DNA from: an uncultured Collinsella sp.
GTDB lineage: Bacteria > Actinomycetota > Coriobacteriia > Coriobacteriales > Coriobacteriaceae
NCBI GenBank assembly: GCA_958423535.1
Contig: CATZRJ010000013.1
Span: 1-40,511, forward strand
DNA: 40,511 nucleotides
Direction of reading: 5' to 3'
Under the pieces are notes generated by a model. The model had not been told where the DNA came from. It made no database searches and saw only the letters and a list, made by a program, of their open reading frames with translations. The number at the start of each line of letters is the position of its first letter. Within the stretch, counting starts at the first letter, position 1. The position numbers and the translations under genes are program-made. Below, one piece after another: positions 17,368 to 25,603 of this stretch.

Positions 17368-17418
17368 TCGTTTGTAAACGAAAGCCTCCAATCTCCTTAC
17401 GTTCCCTTTACGTTTGGT
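17368..17418. promoter_or_regulatory. Control region of pgeF-pst: palindrome and 11-base direct repeats
   Basis: TCGTTTGTAAACGA (17368-17381) is a palindrome with six-base arms. Further on, TTACGTT occurs twice at an 11-base step (17397 and 17408), giving TTACGTTCCCT-TTACGTTTGGT. Direct repeats of 7 bases with 4-base spacers are the layout of PhoB/PhoP boxes in several bacteria, and a phosphate operon follows. The -10/-35 elements are not clear. Both assignments are inferences from layout. Confidence 0.35.
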
Positions 17419-17517
17419 CCCTACCGCTGCGGGTATCCTTTTAAAGAAGTATGGCAGCCGTATGACACGGACTGCTGCGGCTTCGCCGCGATACTTGTGT
17501 TATTAGGAGGCTTTAGT

Positions 17518-18318
17518 ATGGCAGCACGTGCGGACAACGTTTCGCGTGTCGACCATGATGGAGTTACGTTGGTAGAGGGCGCGACGCTCGATGTCCGCTT
17601 TGCCTTTACCGAGCGCACCGGTGGCGTTTCCGAAGATGCGTACTCCTCGCTCAATCTGGGCTCGCATGTTGGCGATGACCCCTTTACCGTTCAAGAAAAT
17701 CGTCGCCGCGTACTCGAGGCCATGGGTGCCGCCGAGTGCGAGCACAACTTGCTTGTCCCCAATCAAGTACACGGTGACCATGTCGTGACGGTGACCTCGA
17801 ACGGCGCCGAAGATCTCGAGAACATTCGAGAGCAGATTGCCGAGGGCTGTGATGCCCTCGTCTGCACGGCGCATAAGGTGCCCGTGATGCTCTGCTTTGC
17901 CGATTGTGTTCCCGTGGTGCTGGTGGCTCCCGGCGGCTTTGCCGTGGTGCATTCTGGCTGGAAGGGCACGATTGCACGCATTTCCGCCAAGGCCTGCCAA
18001 GCACTCTGCGAGGCGGCTGGCTGCACGCCGGAGGACATCTCTGCTTATATTGGGCCCCATATCCTGGGCGACGAGTATGAGGTGTCCCAAGAACTTATGG
18101 ATCGCTTTGCCGCCGAGTTCGCGTGCATCGATGCTACCGCTTCCCGTATGCTCGATCTTTCCGCCGCCATTCGCGAGGCGCTGGTGGATGCCGGTGTCGA
18201 TGTGAATGGCATTGTGGACACCAAACTTTCCACCGTGCGTCAAAACGACCGCTTTTATTCCTATCGCAACGAGCGCGGGACCTGTGGGCGCCATGCTGCG
18301 ATCGGCGTGATGCTATGA
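17518..18318 (+). CDS. pgeF: Peptidoglycan editing factor PgeF (YlmD/YfiH, laccase-domain family)
   Basis: A 266-residue protein of the YfiH/PgeF family, cytoplasmic enzymes linked to purine nucleoside phosphorylase activity and to removing wrongly built UDP-MurNAc-L-Ser precursors. The metal-site residues are visible: H85 in NQVHGDH, C130 in CFADCVPVVL and H145 in VHSGWKGT; SAYIGPHI is also typical. The ATG at 17518 has TAGGAGG upstream; the long open frame before it is not coding. It is the usual neighbour of ftsZ in Gram-positive bacteria. Its stop overlaps the pstS start (ATGA), so it is translated with the phosphate operon. Confidence 0.9.
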   Translation: MAARADNVSRVDHDGVTLVEGATLDVRFAFTERTGGVSEDAYSSLNLGSHVGDDPFTVQENRRRVLEAMGAAECEHNLLVPNQVHGDHVVTVTSNGAEDLENIREQIAEGCDALVCTAHKVPVMLCFADCVPVVLVAPGGFAVVHSGWKGTIARISAKACQALCEAAGCTPEDISAYIGPHILGDEYEVSQELMDRFAAEFACIDATASRMLDLSAAIREALVDAGVDVNGIVDTKLSTVRQNDRFYSYRNERGTCGRHAAIGVML

Positions 18319-19151
18319 GAAAGATCGCATCGGTCCTGAGTGCAGCAGTGCTCGCGCTCACGCTGTGCGCCTGCTCCTCGGGATCTTCTACGTCTTCTAT
18401 TACCGTGGCCGGCTCGACCACCTGCCTTCCCATTGCCGAGATTGCGGCCGAGGGCTTTAAGGAAGAGACCGGCATCGACGTGCTCGTCTCCGGCCTTGGC
18501 TCATCTGCTGGCATCGAAGCTGTTAGCGCCGGCACCGCCGACATCGCCAGCTCGTCTCGTGGCCTCAATGCCGACGAGCAGGATTTGGGCCTGACGCCTA
18601 TCGTTATCGCACACGACGGCATTGCAGTCATCGTGAACGACGACAACCCGGTCGACAATCTCTCGACCGAGCAGCTCCGCGATATTTACGCCGGCAAGAT
18701 CACCAACTGGAAAGAAGTCGGCGGAGAGGACCTGAAGATTCAGGTTATCAACCGCGATGAGGCGTCCGGTACGCGCGAGGCCTTCCGCACCATCGTGATG
18801 GACGGCACGCCGTTCGATCGTCGCTCGGCTGTTCTTTCGGGCACGGGCCAGGTACGCGATGTCGTGTCCCGCTCGCGTGGCGCTATTGGCTACATCTCGC
18901 TGGGTTTTGTCGAGAGCCTCAACGCCAAGACCTCGGTTAAGGCTGTTTCGGTCAACCATGTCGAGGCATCCGAGAAGACGGTCGCAAGTGGCGGCTATCC
19001 CATCTCGCGCGACCTTTACTTCTTTGTGAAGGGTACGCCTTCGCAGCAGGCGCAGGATTACATCGACTACGTGACGTCCGAGAAGATGGACAAGCAGATT
19101 CGCGAGGCGGGCTTTATTCCCGTCACCAACGACGGAAAGGGGAGTGAGTAG
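18315..19151 (+). CDS. pstS: Phosphate ABC transporter, substrate-binding lipoprotein PstS
   Basis: PstS binds phosphate outside the cell and hands it to PstCA. The 278 residues start with a lipoprotein signal (MRKIASVLSAAVLALT), with lipobox LCAC and lipidated C20. The mature part has VAGSTTCLPIAE, SSRGLNADE, and the anion-binding NRDEASGTREAF; GAIGYISLGF and YPISRDLYFF follow. These are typical PstS blocks. The ATG at 18315 overlaps the pgeF stop by four bases (ATGA). It has no own promoter or ribosome site of note, which ties its expression to pgeF. Confidence 0.93.
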   Translation: MRKIASVLSAAVLALTLCACSSGSSTSSITVAGSTTCLPIAEIAAEGFKEETGIDVLVSGLGSSAGIEAVSAGTADIASSSRGLNADEQDLGLTPIVIAHDGIAVIVNDDNPVDNLSTEQLRDIYAGKITNWKEVGGEDLKIQVINRDEASGTREAFRTIVMDGTPFDRRSAVLSGTGQVRDVVSRSRGAIGYISLGFVESLNAKTSVKAVSVNHVEASEKTVASGGYPISRDLYFFVKGTPSQQAQDYIDYVTSEKMDKQIREAGFIPVTNDGKGSE

Positions 19152-19152
19152 C

Positions 19153-20076
19153 GTGGAAGCACAGGAAACCCCCCAGATTGAGCATGAGGCGCAGGTGCCC
19201 AAAAAGCGTGAGTTGGCGTTGGTGTCACGCAGCACCTATCTTAAGGAGAAGGCGCTGCAGTGGATCTTCTTTGCCTGCGCGTTCTTGGCGGTCGTCACCG
19301 TCATCCTGATCTTTGTCTTTACCACGTACTCGGCGCTGCCGGTCTTTACCGACATCGGTCTGGTGGACTTCTTTAGCTTTACGTGGGCGCCCTCTGAGGG
19401 TCACTACGGCATCATGTCGCTGCTGGCGGGCTCTGGCCTGGTGACGGTCGGTGCCCTTGCCATGGGCGTGCCGTTGGGTGTGGGCACGGCTGTGTATCTG
19501 GTCGAGATCGCCAGCAAGCGCGTGCGCAGGCTCATCAGCCCCGCCGTCGACCTGCTGGCGGGCATCCCCTCCATCATCTACGGCTTCTTTGGCATGGTCA
19601 TCATCCGTCCGTTTATCGCGCAGCTGACCGGCGGTCTTGGCTTTGGCGCGCTGACGGCGTGGTTCGTGCTCGCCATCATGATCGTTCCCACCATCACCAC
19701 GCTCACCATCGATGCCCTCAATTCCATTCCCATGGGCATTCGCGAGGCATCCTATGCCATGGGTGCCACCAAGTGGCAGACCATCTACAAAGTCGTGCTG
19801 CCTGCAGCCAAGTTGGGTATCGTCGATGCGATTGTCTTGGGCATGGGTCGCGCCATCGGTGAGACCATGGCCGTGCTCATGGTCGTGGGCAACGCCCCGG
19901 TCATTCCGGATAGCATCTCGAGCCCTATCTCAACGCTCACGAGTCAGATCGCGCTCGATATGAGTTATTCCTCGGGCCTGCACCGCTCGGCTCTGTTTGG
20001 CATGGGCGTTGTCCTGTTTATCATCTCCGCTGCACTGGTGGGTATCGTCCGCCTGATTTCCAAGAAGAGGGGGTAG
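19153..20076 (+). CDS. pstC: Phosphate ABC transporter permease PstC
   Basis: One of the two membrane subunits of the phosphate importer, with about six transmembrane helices and the BPD_transp_1 domain. The first helix is IFFACAFLAVVTVILIFVF. The EAA-type cytoplasmic loop reads REASYAMGATKWQTIYKVVLPAA, which contacts PstB; GIPSIIYGFFGM is a PstC hallmark. The GTG at 19153 (307 residues) is chosen because GGGGAG at 19139-19144 is eight bases away; GTG 19144 would overlap that site. It follows pstS without a gap. Confidence 0.93.
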   Translation: MEAQETPQIEHEAQVPKKRELALVSRSTYLKEKALQWIFFACAFLAVVTVILIFVFTTYSALPVFTDIGLVDFFSFTWAPSEGHYGIMSLLAGSGLVTVGALAMGVPLGVGTAVYLVEIASKRVRRLISPAVDLLAGIPSIIYGFFGMVIIRPFIAQLTGGLGFGALTAWFVLAIMIVPTITTLTIDALNSIPMGIREASYAMGATKWQTIYKVVLPAAKLGIVDAIVLGMGRAIGETMAVLMVVGNAPVIPDSISSPISTLTSQIALDMSYSSGLHRSALFGMGVVLFIISAALVGIVRLISKKRG

Positions 20077-20079
20077 GCT

Positions 20080-20985
20080 ATGTCCGATTCCGTTGACACG
20101 ACGGTCGATACGACCTCGTCGCGTGAGCGCATCAAGCGTGCCCTTTCCCATGGCAAGAAGGGCCGCATCAACAAGGACCTGTCCAACAAGATCATGCTCG
20201 GCGTGTTTCGCGCCGCGGCCTATATCACCACGCTGGTGCTGATCGCCATCATCGCCTACGTGGTCATCAACGGCCTGCCGCATATCTCGCTCGACTTTAT
20301 CTTCGGCTGGCCGCAGGGCGTCAACGCCGAGGGCGGCATTTGGCCCACGATCGTCTCGACCATCTACGTGACGGCGCTCGCCATGCTCATCTGCACGCCG
20401 GTTGCCGTCCTGGCTGCGGTCTATCTGGCCGAGTACGCCAAACAGGGCAAGGTCGTCGACATCATTCGCTATGCTGCCGATGCCCTGGCCTCGGTGCCCT
20501 CCATCGTTATGGGCCTCTTTGGCTACGCCTTGTTTGTCGAGGCTATGGGTCTGGGCCTTTCGATGGTCTCGGCCGCCCTGGCGCTGGCACTTCTGATGCT
20601 GCCTATTGTCATGCGTACCACCGAGGAGGCAATCCGCGCCGTTCCGCGCTATATCCGTTGGGGTGCATATGGCCTGGGTGCCACCAAGTGGCAGGTCGTC
20701 TCCAAGATCGTGCTTCCTTCGGCTTTTGGCCGCATCGCCACCGGCATCGTGCTTGCCATCGGCCGCGCCATCGGCGAGACCGCCGTGGTGCTCTACACCA
20801 TGGGTCAGGCCATCAACCTGCCTATTTCGCCGCTCGATTCCGGTCGTCCCATGACCGTTCACCTGTATCTGCTTGCCAATGACGGCATCAACATGAACGC
20901 AGCCTACGGCACTGCGCTTTTGCTGATGGCGATTATTCTGGCCTTCAACCTGTTTGCGCGTTATCTGTCGCGCAAACGCCGCTAG
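20080..20985 (+). CDS. pstA: Phosphate ABC transporter permease PstA
   Basis: The second permease subunit, 301 residues. A charged N-terminal stretch of about 45 residues precedes the first helix (ITTLVLIAIIAYVVINGLP). The loop AIRAVPRYIRWGAYGLGATKWQ with VVSKIVLPSA is the EAA motif, and VPSIVMGLFGYALF matches the PstA/PstC family. The gene starts three bases after pstC with GAGGGGG upstream and is followed by pstB after 12 bases. Confidence 0.93.
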   Translation: MSDSVDTTVDTTSSRERIKRALSHGKKGRINKDLSNKIMLGVFRAAAYITTLVLIAIIAYVVINGLPHISLDFIFGWPQGVNAEGGIWPTIVSTIYVTALAMLICTPVAVLAAVYLAEYAKQGKVVDIIRYAADALASVPSIVMGLFGYALFVEAMGLGLSMVSAALALALLMLPIVMRTTEEAIRAVPRYIRWGAYGLGATKWQVVSKIVLPSAFGRIATGIVLAIGRAIGETAVVLYTMGQAINLPISPLDSGRPMTVHLYLLANDGINMNAAYGTALLLMAIILAFNLFARYLSRKRR

Positions 20986-20997
20986 TTAAGGAGTCCC

Positions 20998-21801
20998 ATG
21001 TCCGTCTATCAGTCCGCTCCCACGCCGGAGCAAGCGGCCATCACGGCCAAGGATTTCAACTTTTGGTACGGTGACTTTCATGCGCTGACGGGGCTCGACC
21101 TCAACATCGCCAAAAACGCCATCACCTCGTTTATCGGTCCTTCGGGCTGCGGCAAATCGACGTTTTTGCGCTGCATCAACCGTATGAACGACCTGATCGA
21201 GGGCACCCGCGTCGAGGGCACCATGACGCTCGACGGCAACGATATCTATGCCGAGGGCGTCGACCCGGTCGACCTTCGCCGTCGCGTGGGCATGATTTTT
21301 CAGCAGCCCAACCCGTTCCCCAAATCCATCTACGAGAATGTCGCTTTTGGCCCTCGTCTGCAGGGCGTGACTAGCAAAAGCGACCTCGATGACATCGTGG
21401 AAGAATCGCTCAAGCGCGCCAACCTCTGGAAAGAGGTATCCAATCAGCTCAACAAGGACGGTTTGGCGCTCTCGGGCGGTCAGCAGCAGCGTCTGTGCAT
21501 TGCGCGTGTGCTTGCGGTGCAGCCCGATGTCCTTCTGATGGACGAGCCCTGCTCCGCCATCGACCCCACGTCCGTCTCCAAGGTCGAGGATCTGATGGCC
21601 GAGCTGGCGCCCGAGATGACGATCATCATCGTCACGCATTCTATGCAGCAGGCCGCTCGTATTAGCGACTACACCGCATTTTTCTTGCAGGAAGTTGCCG
21701 GCGAGCCCGCCACGCTCATCGAGTATGGTCAAACCGACGCGATCTTCACCAGCCCGGTGGATTCACGGACGGAAGACTATATCACCGGCCGCTTTGGCTG
21801 A
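20998..21801 (+). CDS. pstB: Phosphate ABC transporter ATPase PstB
   Basis: The ATP-hydrolysing subunit of the phosphate importer, 267 residues. Walker A GPSGCGKST is at 47-55, the Q-loop at IFQQPNPFPKS (Q102-Q103), signature LSGGQQQR at 158-165, Walker B VLLMDEP with catalytic E183, and the switch His in IIVTHSMQQA. FGPRLQGV and the PNPFPKSIYENV block are typical of PstB. The ATG at 20998 has AAGGAG upstream. The 92 bases to phoU carry small hairpins such as CGGACC-T-GGTCCG (21827-21839) but no clear terminator. Confidence 0.95.
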   Translation: MSVYQSAPTPEQAAITAKDFNFWYGDFHALTGLDLNIAKNAITSFIGPSGCGKSTFLRCINRMNDLIEGTRVEGTMTLDGNDIYAEGVDPVDLRRRVGMIFQQPNPFPKSIYENVAFGPRLQGVTSKSDLDDIVEESLKRANLWKEVSNQLNKDGLALSGGQQQRLCIARVLAVQPDVLLMDEPCSAIDPTSVSKVEDLMAELAPEMTIIIVTHSMQQAARISDYTAFFLQEVAGEPATLIEYGQTDAIFTSPVDSRTEDYITGRFG

Positions 21802-21893
21802 TCGGTGCGACTAGTCCCAAGCCGATCGGACCTGGTCCGGTGCGTATTCACTGTGCGGGCGGCATGACCGCACCCAACTGATTGGAGTGAACC

Positions 21894-22751
21894 ATGCGCA
21901 AACTGTTTTCCCGTCAGCTCATCGAAGCCCGTCACGAGATGCTGAGCATCTACGAGGCTGTAAACCTGGCGCTTCACGACGCCGTGAAGGCCTATGTGAC
22001 CGACGATCGCAAGCTCGCCACCAAGACCAAGAAGCGCACGCTCTCGATCGATGCGCGCTGCGCCAACTTGGAGGCCGTGTGCTACAACCTGATCGCTACG
22101 CAGTCGCCGGTCGCCTCCGACTTCCGCTTGCTGCAGACAATCATCTACGTCGACTTTAACCTGCAGCGCATGACCGATAAGGTTCGCCAGATCTGCCGCG
22201 CCACGCGTCACATGGTCAAGGCCGACATCTCGCTGCCCCAGGAACTCGTCGCTACGGTCGAGGCCGAGGCCGAGGCTGTTTACCAGGTGCTGGGTTCGTC
22301 ACTTTCCGCGCTCGTCACCAACGACATGTCCATCATCTGCAACCTGGCCGGCGAGGACGAGCCGGTGCATGCGGCGTACGAGAAGTTCTTCCGCACCTTT
22401 AACCGCATGGACACGGGCGATTTTATGGACGACGACAGCAACTATGACGACCTGCGCCGCGCCATCATGGTCTCGCGCTATCTCGATCGCATCGCCTCGA
22501 TTTCGATCGATGCCGCCTGCCGTCTGACCTTCCTTTTGACCGGACAGCGTATGACTGCTGGCGATATCGCCCGTACGGACGAGGATGAGCTTGAGAGCAT
22601 GCGCGTGCCTTCGGGCGAGGGCGTCATCATGAGGCCTGCCGTCGATGCGCACTATGTTGCCAAAGTGCCCGCTAACGAGGTGAGCGAGGGTCTCCGCTAC
22701 CTACTCGAGCACCTCGAGGACGAGGACGACGCCGAGGACGACGAGGAGTAG
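21894..22751 (+). CDS. phoU: Phosphate signalling protein PhoU
   Basis: PhoU couples PstSCAB activity to the PhoR/PhoB-type two-component system and limits phosphate uptake. The 285 residues contain two PhoU three-helix repeats (about 8-95 and 120-210), with VASDFRLLQTIIYVDFNLQRMTDKVRQI as the metal-site helix region, followed by an atypical acidic tail (DDAEDDEE). The start ATG at 21894 follows GGAGTGA. No sensor kinase or response regulator gene lies in the window. A hairpin ends the operon. Confidence 0.88.
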   Translation: MRKLFSRQLIEARHEMLSIYEAVNLALHDAVKAYVTDDRKLATKTKKRTLSIDARCANLEAVCYNLIATQSPVASDFRLLQTIIYVDFNLQRMTDKVRQICRATRHMVKADISLPQELVATVEAEAEAVYQVLGSSLSALVTNDMSIICNLAGEDEPVHAAYEKFFRTFNRMDTGDFMDDDSNYDDLRRAIMVSRYLDRIASISIDAACRLTFLLTGQRMTAGDIARTDEDELESMRVPSGEGVIMRPAVDAHYVAKVPANEVSEGLRYLLEHLEDEDDAEDDEE

Positions 22752-22789
22752 GGCGGCCCCGTTCGTCGAAAGATTGTAAATACCTAAGT

Positions 22790-22821
22790 GAGCGCGGCCT
22801 TGCACATGCGAGGCCGCGCTC
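22790..22821 (+). terminator. Hairpin after phoU
   Basis: GAGCGCGGCCT (22790-22800) and AGGCCGCGCTC (22811-22821) are perfectly complementary over 11 bases with a 10-base loop. The following CTTGCGTT is a poor U-tract, so termination may be partial; read-through into yggS is possible. Confidence 0.6.
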
Positions 22822-22871
22822 TTGCGTTAGCATGGGACTACTTGTTTGGCTGTCAGCGGAGGCGATTGGCA

Positions 22872-23609
22872 ATGGATAACTATTTGGACTTGATGCGCGC
22901 TCGCCGCGAGCAGATTCTGGAGCGTTTTTATGCGGCACTCGATCGCGCGGGCCGTCCCCACGATGCCGCGCGCCTGATTGCCGTCTCCAAGACTGTTGGC
23001 GTCGATGAGACCGTTGCCGCTATTCAGGTGGGGTATCGCCATTTTGCCGAGAACCGCCCGCAGGAGCTCGTTCGCAAGCTTGCGGGCCTCGCGGAGCATC
23101 CGGAGCTACCCGAGGTGCGCTTCGATATGATCGGCAACCTGCAGACCAACAAGATCAATGCGGTTCTGGGCTCGGCCGAGCTGATTCATTCGGTAAGCTC
23201 GCTGCATTTGGCTCAGGCTATCTCGAGCCGTGCGGTCCGCAAGATTGAGGCGGGCGAGCTCTTCGGCCCCCAGCGCGTGCTGATCGAGGTCAATGTGAGC
23301 GGCGAGGAGTCCAAGGGCGGCTTTTCGCCCGACGAGGTTCGAGACGCCGCAGGTGAGCTTGCGGAGCTTGAGGGAATTTGTGTGCAGGGCCTTATGACTA
23401 TGGCACCCCGGGGGAATAAGGATGTGGCGCGCCGCACCTTTGCCGGACTTCGCGAGCTAAGGGATGAGCTTGAGGCGACCCACTCCGACCTGAGCCTGCC
23501 CGAACTTTCCTGCGGCATGAGCGAGGACTTTGAGCCTGCCCTTGAGGAAGGCTCTACGCTCGTTCGCCTGGGCAGGGTAGTATTTAGCCCGGAGTTTGCA
23601 GTAAAATAA
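22872..23609 (+). CDS. yggS: PLP-binding homeostasis protein YggS/YlmE
   Basis: A 245-residue member of the YggS/PROSC family, single-domain PLP-binding TIM-barrel proteins that keep vitamin B6 and amino acid pools balanced. The PLP lysine is K40 in RLIAVSKTV, followed by FAENRPQE, FDMIGNLQTNKIN, VLIEVNVSGEESKGGF, GLMTMAP and LSCGMSEDFEPALEEGSTLVRLG. The usual HFIGxLQxNK reads FDMIGNLQTNK here. The ATG at 22872 has CGGAGG nine bases upstream; the longer frame from 22788 crosses the hairpin and is rejected. It heads the yggS-sepF-yggT-divIVA set. Confidence 0.93.
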   Translation: MDNYLDLMRARREQILERFYAALDRAGRPHDAARLIAVSKTVGVDETVAAIQVGYRHFAENRPQELVRKLAGLAEHPELPEVRFDMIGNLQTNKINAVLGSAELIHSVSSLHLAQAISSRAVRKIEAGELFGPQRVLIEVNVSGEESKGGFSPDEVRDAAGELAELEGICVQGLMTMAPRGNKDVARRTFAGLRELRDELEATHSDLSLPELSCGMSEDFEPALEEGSTLVRLGRVVFSPEFAVK

Positions 23610-23669
23610 GGCTCTGAAGTGCGCACTGATTATCGGAGCGCCTGCACTAAACCGCGAGAGGACACAACC

Positions 23670-24395
23670 ATGGGCTTCCTTGACGAGATTAAAAATAAGA
23701 TGCACCTGGGCGGCCAGCAGGGTTACGACCAGGGTTATGGTCAGGACGACGACTACGGCTACGATGACGGCTATGACGACGGCTACCAGAACAACGGTTA
23801 CAGCGGTGCCTCGGGCGAGGGCTTCTACACCCAGGATGAGCCGAGCAACGGCCTGTTGGGTCAGACGCGCCGCGGCGAGGCCGAGTCGGTGGCCGTGTAC
23901 ACACGCTCCGGTCAGCTGGTCGGCGATGATTCTCGCCATGCTACGACCTACAACCCGCCATCGCGCTCGCAGGAGACGGTTGCGGGCGGTTATCGTCCCG
24001 GTGCCTACGACACGCCGTCGAGCTATGCCGAGAGCACACGCGCCCGCGCTGCTGCCCCCGCACCTGCTCCCTCACCGAGCGATGCCTCGGCGTATGCGAG
24101 CAACATCATCAACGCTACGCCGCAGCTGCCGGCTTATGTCCTGCGCCCCGAGAGCTATGACGACGTGGAGACCGTCGTGCGCCGCGTGCGCACCAAGCAG
24201 CCTGTCGCGCTGATTTTTGTGGGCGTTCGTACCGAGGTCGCCAAGCGCGTCCTGGACTTCTCCTACGGCTTTGCCTGCGGCCTGGGTGCCACCGTCAAAG
24301 AGGTGGGCGATCGCGTGTTTATGGTGCTGCCCTCCGGTTGCGAGGTCAAGGATTCGGACCTCAAAAAGCTCCGTGCCGACGGCTACCTTAAGTAA
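23670..24395 (+). CDS. sepF: Cell division protein SepF
   Basis: SepF anchors FtsZ to the membrane and is essential in bacteria without FtsA. The N-terminal MGFLDEIKNKMHLG is the short amphipathic membrane-targeting helix. Residues ~14-50 are a Gly/Tyr/Asp/Gln-rich low-complexity stretch, then a Pro/Ala/Ser linker, and from about residue 155 the globular SepF domain (YDDVETVVRRVRTKQPVAL, LDFSYGFACGLGATVKEVGDRVFMVLP). The 241-residue length is large for the family because of the linker. The ATG at 23670 follows GAGAGGAC. It is spaced 60 bases after yggS. Confidence 0.92.
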   Translation: MGFLDEIKNKMHLGGQQGYDQGYGQDDDYGYDDGYDDGYQNNGYSGASGEGFYTQDEPSNGLLGQTRRGEAESVAVYTRSGQLVGDDSRHATTYNPPSRSQETVAGGYRPGAYDTPSSYAESTRARAAAPAPAPSPSDASAYASNIINATPQLPAYVLRPESYDDVETVVRRVRTKQPVALIFVGVRTEVAKRVLDFSYGFACGLGATVKEVGDRVFMVLPSGCEVKDSDLKKLRADGYLK

Positions 24396-24416
24396 AGACA
24401 AGACGAGGAGATTCTC

Positions 24417-24698
24417 ATCAACATCTACACCATTGTCCAGCTGGTCAATACGCTGTTCAACTTTTACTCCACTCTCATCGTGGTTTACTGCCTTATGACG
24501 TGGATCCCTATGAAGCAGGGCGGATTGCTACAGGATATCGCCGCCGTCCTCGATAGCGTGTGCGGCCCGTGGCTCAATTTGTTCCGCCGGTTTATCCCAC
24601 CCATGGGCGGCGTCGATTTTTCACCGGTCGTTGCGATTATTGCGTTGCAGTTGGTGCAGAAGCTGGTTCTGCAACTTCTTATAGGTATACTCATATAA
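24417..24698 (+). CDS. yggT: YggT/YlmG family membrane protein with probable ATC start
   Basis: A YggT-family protein with two hydrophobic segments, about 93 residues if complete. These small membrane proteins sit next to sepF and divIVA in Gram-positive bacteria. Seen are IYTIVQLVNTLFNFYSTLIVV, LMTWIP, and RRFIPPMGGVDFSP before the second helix. No ATG, GTG or TTG exists in frame between the sepF stop (24393-24395) and GTG 24480, which would delete the first helix. GAGGAG at 24405-24410 is six bases before ATC 24417, so an ATC start (or ATT at 24411) is the best explanation. A sequencing error is the alternative. The gene follows sepF closely. Confidence 0.75.
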   Translation: MNIYTIVQLVNTLFNFYSTLIVVYCLMTWIPMKQGGLLQDIAAVLDSVCGPWLNLFRRFIPPMGGVDFSPVVAIIALQLVQKLVLQLLIGILI

Positions 24699-24760
24699 AA
24701 CTGGCTTAGTAACTCACGTCGGGCGCACGGCGCCAAGGCGAAGATAAAGGAGAACTTGTT

Positions 24761-25438
24761 ATGGCTATTACCCCTGCTGACATTCAGGCTCAGACCTTCT
24801 CTGAGGCCAAGCGCGGCTACGATCCCGCCGAGGTCGACGTCTTCCTGGAGACCCTGTCCTCTGAGGTCGATGCCATGCTCGCCAAGATTGTCGATCTTAA
24901 GGGTCGTCTGACCGCCACCGAGCAGCAGCTCGCCGATACGCAGGCCCAGCTTGCTCAGGCTCAGGACGCTGCCGCACAGGCCGTTCCCGCCGCCCCTGTG
25001 GCCGCTCCTGCACCCGACTTCTCCGCTCAGGAGCGCCAGATTTCCGCTGCCCTGATTGCTGCCCAGCAGACCGCCGAGGGCATCGTCAACGACGCCAACG
25101 AGAACGCTGACCGTATCCGTAACGAGGCCGACGCCAAGGCCCGCGAGGTCATCCGCCAGGCCCTGACCGAGAAGCAGGCCGAGCTTGAGGAGATCGACCG
25201 TCTTAAGGCTTCCCGCGAGGAGTTTAAGGCCGAGTACCTCAAGCTCATCCAGCACTTCATGGACGATGCTCAGAACTCCTTCCCGTCCGATCTCATGGCT
25301 TCTACGCCGGTCGGTTCCGCCGCTTCTCCGGCTGTGACCGTTCCCGCTGCCGAGCCGCTGCCCGTCGCCGAGCCGGTTATCCCCGTTGCCGATCCCTTCG
25401 CACCGATCGACAACTTCGCCGCCGACGACCTGGACTAA
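24761..25438 (+). CDS. divIVA: DivIVA-domain protein
   Basis: A 225-residue DivIVA, a coiled-coil protein that binds curved membrane at poles and septa. The N-terminal membrane-binding domain has AITPADIQAQTFSEAKRGYDPAEVDVFLE, a classic DivIVA start. Helical coiled-coil stretches follow (about 30-75 and 92-170, rich in Ala, Gln and Glu, broken by a Pro/Ala run near 76-90). The tail is Pro/Ala/Val-rich and acidic. ATG 24761 has AAAGGAGAA upstream. Strong T-run terminator after the stop. In this class it may control polar growth or septum placement; the exact role is not shown here. Confidence 0.92.
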   Translation: MAITPADIQAQTFSEAKRGYDPAEVDVFLETLSSEVDAMLAKIVDLKGRLTATEQQLADTQAQLAQAQDAAAQAVPAAPVAAPAPDFSAQERQISAALIAAQQTAEGIVNDANENADRIRNEADAKAREVIRQALTEKQAELEEIDRLKASREEFKAEYLKLIQHFMDDAQNSFPSDLMASTPVGSAASPAVTVPAAEPLPVAEPVIPVADPFAPIDNFAADDLD

Positions 25439-25465
25439 CATCCAGCTATCATGTAGCGCCTAGAA

Positions 25466-25493
25466 AGGGCCCGCAGCTTGCGGGTCCTTTTTT
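25466..25493 (+). terminator. Rho-independent terminator of divIVA
   Basis: AGGGCCCGCA and TGCGGGTCCT form a 10-base stem with one G-T pair around a GCT loop, followed by a six-base T run (25488-25493). Confidence 0.9.
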
Positions 25494-25521
25494 GTGGCTG
25501 TATGCAGCCTGCAAAACAAAA

Positions 25522-25557
25522 CGCCGAGTCCTGCGTTTGAGGGCACAGAACTCGGCG
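25522..25557 (-). terminator. Terminator of the minus-strand nitroreductase
   Basis: CGCCGAGTCCTG (25522-25533) and CAGAACTCGGCG (25546-25557) pair over 12 bases with one wobble. On the minus strand the stem is followed by TTTTGTTTTG, a good U-tract. A second 9-base hairpin (25577-25585 with 25599-25607) overlaps the nitroreductase stop codon. Confidence 0.75.
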
Positions 25558-25603
25558 AATGGGTGAGCGGTCAAAGGTAGATTTTAAGGCATGTCCCAAA
25601 AAT

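Noticed and set aside
16111..17391. 426-residue minus-strand open frame opposite ftsZ
   Set aside because: Runs through the ftsZ gene and its terminator and has Gly/Val/Asp-rich shadow composition.
24480..24698. yggT starting at GTG 24480
   Set aside because: No ribosome site at that position and it removes the first conserved helix; GAGGAG lies 70 bases upstream.
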